From CAYWQB01 sp964460785 (lineage in GTDB: Bacteria > Chlamydiota > Chlamydiia > Chlamydiales > CAYWQB01): 64,000 nt of DNA. Below the pieces are notes generated by a model that saw only the letters and a program-made list of their open reading frames with translations, was not told the DNA's origin and made no database searches. The translations under genes and the position numbers were made by a program. Shown one piece after another: positions 60,183 through 64,000 of this stretch. The number at the start of each line of letters is the position of its first letter. The stretch's first letter is position 1. Where the stretch lies: positions 372,001-436,000 of the forward strand of contig CAYWQB010000001.1 in the NCBI GenBank assembly GCA_964460785.1, given 5' to 3'.

Positions 60183-61163
60183 TTAGGCTTGTACAGACTG
60201 CATACCTGTCGTCTGTTTGGCGATTTCAAAGCGCCCCATTTTTCGGAATTTCTGGTAGCGATTTTCCAGCATAACATCTGGAGGTAAATCTTTTAATAAA
60301 GCCCAGTGCTTTAAGACAAATGCTTTGAGTCGCTGAATCATGAGCTCTGGATCTTTATGAGCTCCCCCTAAAGGTTCTTCGATAATTTCATCGACGATTT
60401 GGTTTTTCAAAAGGTGCTCTGCATTGAAGTGCAGCATTTGCGAGGCCTTTGCATTCTTACTCGTATCTTTGAATAAGATAGAGGCACAACCTTCAGGAGA
60501 AATCACAGAGTAGTATGCATGCTGCAAGATACCGACCACATCGCCAATACCATTTCCTAAAGCTCCTCCAGAACCACCTTCTCCGATTACTACAACAATA
60601 ATAGGAGTTGCTACTTGCGACATCTCTTTCAAGTTATTTGCAATCGCCCATGCTTGACCCGCCTTTTCCGCTTCCAATCCTGGGAAAGCTCCTGAAGTAT
60701 CAATCAGAGAAAGTACAGGTAGGCCAAACTTTTCTGCCATTTTCATCAAGCGCAGAGACTTACGGAACCCTTCTGGAGAAAGCATACCAAAGTTGCGATG
60801 AATGCGGCTTTCTGTGTCATGTCCTTTTTCTTGGCCGATGACCATAAATTTCTCACCACCAATCTTCGCAAGTCCGCCAACCAAAGCATGGTCATCTCTA
60901 CCTGTCCGGTCCCCATGTAATTCAACAAATTCATCAGCAATTCCATGAATATAGTCTATTGAATGTGGACGGTCTGCATGACGACATATCCCCACACGAG
61001 CCCATGAATCCAAGCTCTCATAGGTCTTCTCTTGAAAAGCTACAAATTTATCATCAAGCATACGCAGCTCATCTGCGCTCATCATCTGCTTTTTTTGATT
61101 TTGCTCTTTCAAGCGCTTTAAAGTTTCTTCGTAGTCTTGGATCTGTTTTTCGTGAGGTAACAC
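60183..61163 (-). CDS. accA: Acetyl-CoA carboxylase carboxyltransferase subunit alpha
   Basis: Transfers carboxyl from biotin to acetyl-CoA for malonyl-CoA synthesis; works with AccD. The 326-residue protein has RPHSIDYIHGIADEFVELHG, GGLAKIGGEKFMVIGQEKG, LIDTSGAFPGLEAEKAGQAW, GEGGSGGALGNGIGD and a final LRxRYxKFRxMG-like LENRYQKFRKMG. The start is GTG at 61163 behind GGAGA. Equivalent to CT265. Confidence 0.97.
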   Translation of the reverse strand: MLPHEKQIQDYEETLKRLKEQNQKKQMMSADELRMLDDKFVAFQEKTYESLDSWARVGICRHADRPHSIDYIHGIADEFVELHGDRTGRDDHALVGGLAKIGGEKFMVIGQEKGHDTESRIHRNFGMLSPEGFRKSLRLMKMAEKFGLPVLSLIDTSGAFPGLEAEKAGQAWAIANNLKEMSQVATPIIVVVIGEGGSGGALGNGIGDVVGILQHAYYSVISPEGCASILFKDTSKNAKASQMLHFNAEHLLKNQIVDEIIEEPLGGAHKDPELMIQRLKAFVLKHWALLKDLPPDVMLENRYQKFRKMGRFEIAKQTTGMQSVQA

Positions 61164-61180
61164 TGTTTATTCTCCGTTCT

Positions 61181-62146
61181 TCATAGCTCTGCTTCCTTAG
61201 ATCCGGGAAGCTCTGCTTCTTCAAAAGCAGGAACAATTTCAATCACAGTGGGTTTTGTCACTGTAATTGCATAAATTTCTTCAATATCTTCTGTAGAAAA
61301 CCGAATACATCCATCGGAATCATATTTGCCCAGAGAGGAAATATCTTCTACCAGCTGGCCATTTGTGCTTTCTATCCAAGGGACGCCATGAATGCCGAAG
61401 CCTTGCGCAGGCTCGCTACACTGGCCAAGCTCTTCTTCGAAAGGAATCCAGCGGGTTCCAAATGTGCGGATCATTTCTACACGCTCATTATTGAAAAACC
61501 CTTGCACTCCTGGCTTATAAGAGGCGATTCTTCCCCCAAGGGAGTACTTTCCAATAGGTGTTAAAAATCCAGAAAAAGCTTGTTCATTAGGCCGCCCAAG
61601 CCCGACATCATATACTTTGAGTAAAACGCGCTCATCTGCCCCTTTATCTAGGTAGTAAAACCAGCATTTTGCTCTTTCTAGGTCAACAAGTAGGTAGAAT
61701 TCTACCTCCTTATCTGAACGCAATACGTTGAATTTATTGCCATTTGCGACTTTGAAATAGTCATATTTTTTTTGACGGCTCAAAGAGCGCGAAATGAAGT
61801 GGGTCGATGTATCATAATGAGAGGCATAATCAGCGATCCAGGCAGGGCGCCCTTTGATCCAATCTGCCTGACTTCTATAAGTCACTGTTTCTACAATTGG
61901 CAGCTGCATTTGCGAAGAGAGAGTAAAGAGCCGGTCTATCCGATTTGCATAAGGGAGTTCACTATCTGCCAACCTTTCGGGTCTAGCTTTTTCTGTCGTT
62001 AAACTCTGAGAAATCTCTTGCGCTAGCTCTCCAAGAGAGGATTGCTCCCCTTCTTGCTTACTTTTGTTCTTCTTGACCACGGCAAGTGTTCCTATTGCCC
62101 CAAAAAGGACAACAGCTGAGAGTATCAGGACCTTTGGAAAAGACAT
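61181..62146 (-). CDS. YkuD-type L,D-transpeptidase
   Basis: The 321-residue protein has an N-terminal membrane anchor (VLILSAVVLFGAIGTLAVV), a spacer and a YkuD catalytic domain. The motif GFGIHGVPW (His), followed by GKYDSDGCIRFSTEDIEEIY (Cys and Arg of SxGCxR), is intact. Such enzymes make 3-3 crosslinks in peptidoglycan or attach proteins. A promoter TTGAAA-18-TAAAAT lies 33 bases upstream. It is followed 17 bases later by accA. Confidence 0.92.
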   Translation of the reverse strand: MSFPKVLILSAVVLFGAIGTLAVVKKNKSKQEGEQSSLGELAQEISQSLTTEKARPERLADSELPYANRIDRLFTLSSQMQLPIVETVTYRSQADWIKGRPAWIADYASHYDTSTHFISRSLSRQKKYDYFKVANGNKFNVLRSDKEVEFYLLVDLERAKCWFYYLDKGADERVLLKVYDVGLGRPNEQAFSGFLTPIGKYSLGGRIASYKPGVQGFFNNERVEMIRTFGTRWIPFEEELGQCSEPAQGFGIHGVPWIESTNGQLVEDISSLGKYDSDGCIRFSTEDIEEIYAITVTKPTVIEIVPAFEEAELPGSKEAEL

Positions 62147-62178
62147 ATGGGTCTCTCTCCTAACAAGTTGAGGCTACC

Positions 62179-62208
62179 ATTTTACTTCTATGGAAGCTTT
62201 TTTTTCAA
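62179..62208 (-). promoter_or_regulatory. Promoter of the L,D-transpeptidase gene
   Basis: On the minus strand TTGAAA (62208-62203), 18 bases, TAAAAT (62184-62179), 32 bases before the ATG at 62146. An imperfect stem followed by TTTTTT at about 62215-62240 could end the preceding gene. Confidence 0.55.
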
Positions 62209-62242
62209 ATATAAACTAAAAAACTCCTTACTAAGAAGAAAG

Positions 62243-63673
62243 TTAATTACTCTTTAATGTGCATACTTCCCAAAACCAATCACTAGTATTTGAGGATTTT
62301 GCATCTAACTCTATTGCTAATAAGTAATCACTCCCCCAGAAGCTTTTTTCTCCTGCAAGAGGAATCACTTCCATATTTACCAGGGATGAGAAGGTAATAT
62401 GTAATTTTCCTTCACCCTTGGAGAAAGAAACTCTCTGTCCTTCCCCCCGATAGTGGGTAAGAGATCTCTTCTCTAATTTCTTATCACTTTCTGGTAAATA
62501 GCAGCGATCAGCACAGAGAAACCAAACGACTTTTCTTGTCGCTTCTGCAGAAGAATCAAGAGACCACCAAGCCAAGTTAAGAGATGCGCGCTGTTCGTGC
62601 ACACGTTGTGTCACTTTCAACCATTCATAAGCTGGAGCTTGGTTATAAAGAGATTCAAGTTGATTATCTTGCTGATCTGCAAGTTTCACAACACCTTTTA
62701 AAAGAATTCCCTCCTCGGTTGCAGCAATATGCGCATTTGAAGCATGTTGCCCTGCTCCCTGACGGCTTAAAATTCCAAAAGCGCTGCAATCTCCAAGAGA
62801 GGATTTCTGAGGTCCCCAGGCTTTTACATCAAGCCCAAGAAACCCAAATGAGCCTAGGCCTGTTCCCCCTCCTGAGAGAGTCGCAAGAGCTTTACCTGTT
62901 TTAAAGCGCTTGCCTACAAGACCTAACATAGGGTCGCATAACGCTCGGCTAATTTGTACAGAGGCTTCTGGGGGTGCTGGCTCTTGCACCTTTCGAAGGA
63001 TTTCCAATGGTAGAGCTAATAGAGAGGAGATATTCTGGCTCCAGTTCTGTAAAAGCCACTGTTCGCAGTTAGCTGCAACGGTGGTCAGATCTCCCATCTG
63101 AAACGCTTTTGCTGCTAGGGTATAAAGGGCATATGAATACACAAAAATACGCTCTTTTGCCTCTACCCCCTCTTGAGCAAAGAGCTCTTGGTTTGGCATT
63201 GCATTGGCCGAAAAAAGCTGTTTTTGCCATTCCACAAGCTTTTTCGCTTGCTCTAGCAAAGAGGAGTTTTGCTCCTGTAAAGCAGAGAAGAGCAGAAAAA
63301 ACCCTAGCTCTTCATGCCAACCAGCCAGAGGACATTGCCCCCATGGTAACACTCTTCCAGAGTCAATAGGCACAACACCATTTTTGTACTGCTCAATACG
63401 AAGGGGCTGTCTTGGCAAGTTGCAGGCATGTAAAAGAAGCTGCTTAAGAACACTAAATAGCTGACAGCTCTCCCATAACACACTTCCTTGCGCTACCTGA
63501 TGTAGAATAGACTCTGGCACCTTCCCTGAGGAGCTCAGAGCTCCTTGGAGTACGGTACACAGGAATTGGTGAAAACTATCAAATTGCCGAAGTTTGACCT
63601 TTTGCAAGTCAAGAGACTGAGACTCTTGACTTGGGCTCTGCTGAACCCTTTCCTCAAGGGTGATACTCCCCAT
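62243..63673 (-). CDS. Conserved chlamydial hypothetical protein, CT266-like position
   Basis: The 476-residue protein starts at ATG 63673 behind GGAGG. The first half is helical (FHQFLCTVLQGALSSSGKVP, CPLAGWHEELGFFLLFSALQ, YSYALYTLAAKAFQ). The second half is beta-rich (TEEGILLKGVVKLAD, RASLNLAWWSLDSS, KLHITFSSLVNMEVIPL). The order accA - this gene - HU/IHF equals CT265-CT266-CT267. A helical-toroid plus beta-sandwich architecture similar to the protein at 44969-46297 is possible. No catalytic residues can be named. Confidence 0.75.
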   Translation of the reverse strand: MGSITLEERVQQSPSQESQSLDLQKVKLRQFDSFHQFLCTVLQGALSSSGKVPESILHQVAQGSVLWESCQLFSVLKQLLLHACNLPRQPLRIEQYKNGVVPIDSGRVLPWGQCPLAGWHEELGFFLLFSALQEQNSSLLEQAKKLVEWQKQLFSANAMPNQELFAQEGVEAKERIFVYSYALYTLAAKAFQMGDLTTVAANCEQWLLQNWSQNISSLLALPLEILRKVQEPAPPEASVQISRALCDPMLGLVGKRFKTGKALATLSGGGTGLGSFGFLGLDVKAWGPQKSSLGDCSAFGILSRQGAGQHASNAHIAATEEGILLKGVVKLADQQDNQLESLYNQAPAYEWLKVTQRVHEQRASLNLAWWSLDSSAEATRKVVWFLCADRCYLPESDKKLEKRSLTHYRGEGQRVSFSKGEGKLHITFSSLVNMEVIPLAGEKSFWGSDYLLAIELDAKSSNTSDWFWEVCTLKSN

Positions 63674-63690
63674 GCAAAAACCTCCGTATA

Positions 63691-63720
63691 AAAAAAAAGA
63701 GCTGATCACACAACTCTTTT
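63691..63720 (-). terminator. Candidate terminator after the HU/IHF gene
   Basis: On the minus strand AAAAGAG, 12-base loop, CTCTTTT followed by further Ts. The stem is 7 bp and AU-rich, so strength is modest. It lies about 90 bases beyond the HU/IHF stop and before the CT266-like start. Confidence 0.45.
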
Positions 63721-63807
63721 AAAACCCAAGGGATACTAGCGAGTTCTCTTCATTTGTGAAAAGAGATTTCAACTAGACCATAAAAAATGCATCCATCAAA
63801 AGAGGGA

Positions 63808-64000
63808 CTACAGCTGACGAGAAGCCTCTGTTGCTTGCTCAGATGCCGCATGACTAGGTACCCCTGATGATGGAGCCTCTTTTTCTAGGTGCACTTGATT
63901 TTCAATGTTTTCTTTCATTTTTCTTCCTGGAGTGAACTTCACAGCAGACCGAGAAGGAATCACAATAGGCACAGATGGCTTTTTTGGGTTCCGTCCGATC
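63808..64000 (-). CDS. HU/IHF-family DNA-binding protein (partial, C-terminal)
   Basis: The visible 63 residues begin inside the beta-arm, with GRNPKKPSVPIVIPSRSAVK and FTPGRKMKE, the signature end of HU/IHF proteins. The last about 34 residues (ENIENQVHLEKEAPSSGV...) are an unusual acidic, Ala/Ser-rich tail beyond the normal domain end. The N-terminus is outside the window. Equivalent to CT267 (himD/hup). Confidence 0.92.
   Translation of the reverse strand, partial: IGRNPKKPSVPIVIPSRSAVKFTPGRKMKENIENQVHLEKEAPSSGVPSHAASEQATEASRQL

Noticed and set aside
1..64000. CRISPR arrays, insertion sequences, prophage or rRNA
   Set aside because: I saw no regularly spaced repeats, transposase motifs, phage structural genes or rRNA sequence anywhere in the window.

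Overview
The window comes from a member of the phylum Chlamydiae, probably a free-swimming or environmental lineage rather than a pathogen of the Chlamydia genus. The evidence is gene order and content. From memory of the Chlamydia trachomatis map, two conserved blocks are recognisable. The first is dcd-ruvB-spoIID-glgX-slc1-ssb-pepA (CT039-CT045), at about 4.8-20.8 kb. The second is tlyC/tlyC-nifS-PP2C (CT256-CT259) at 22-29 kb, continued by CT260-like chaperone-dnaQ-mqnD-mqnB-msbA-accA-CT266-HU/IHF (CT260-CT267) at 51.4-64 kb. Type III secretion chaperones, the futalosine menaquinone genes and a plant-like FabI fit the same assignment. Gene density is very high, with no intergenic stretch above 300 bases. 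Many genes overlap by 1-30 bases.

Layout. 1-6.9 kb: a sigma54-type promoter drives a 46-residue basic protein next to pgi, followed by trmB, a Cys/His-rich protein, pepA and ssb. 6.9-11.2 kb: a compact five-gene pantothenate/CoA operon (a PanG-like reductase, panB, panC, coaBC, coaX). 11.3-13.9 kb: a FlgL/flagellin-family gene with a TPR partner. 14-21 kb: the slc1/glgX/queA/spoIID/ruvB/dcd block. 22-30 kb: a DivIC-like protein, two CNNM/CBS proteins, a protein with a C-terminal J domain, an exo/endonuclease-phosphatase fold protein, nifS, PP2C and a CPBP protease. 30-48 kb: mixed accessory and housekeeping genes, including a degenerate asparagine-synthetase-like protein with a methyltransferase, the SRP RNA, mazG, mnmA, a heptosyltransferase, a MarR/SRPBCC pair, fabI, a pseudokinase and a folB operon. 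48.3-51.5 kb: fliO-fliP-fliQ-fliR, a small lipoprotein and csrA. 51.5-54.9 kb: a type III chaperone followed by a 971-residue protein with PI3/PI4-kinase-like catalytic motifs. 55-64 kb: dnaQ, the menaquinone genes, msbA, accA, an L,D-transpeptidase and the end of a HU/IHF gene.

How it fits together. The flagellar export gate (FliPQR), FliO, a hook-filament junction protein and CsrA indicate that the organism carries flagellar genes distinct from the chlamydial virulence type III system. The virulence type III system is represented by two chaperones (Slc1-like and CT260-like) and several candidate effectors. The pantothenate/CoA operon suggests more metabolic independence than in Chlamydia. 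SpoIID and the L,D-transpeptidase point to peptidoglycan remodelling.

The most notable candidates are the kinase-like protein beside a secretion chaperone, the sigma54 promoter of the 46-residue gene, the flagellar genes set into otherwise conserved chlamydial synteny, and the double-degenerate AsnB-like protein. I saw no CRISPR array, insertion sequence, rRNA or complete tRNA.
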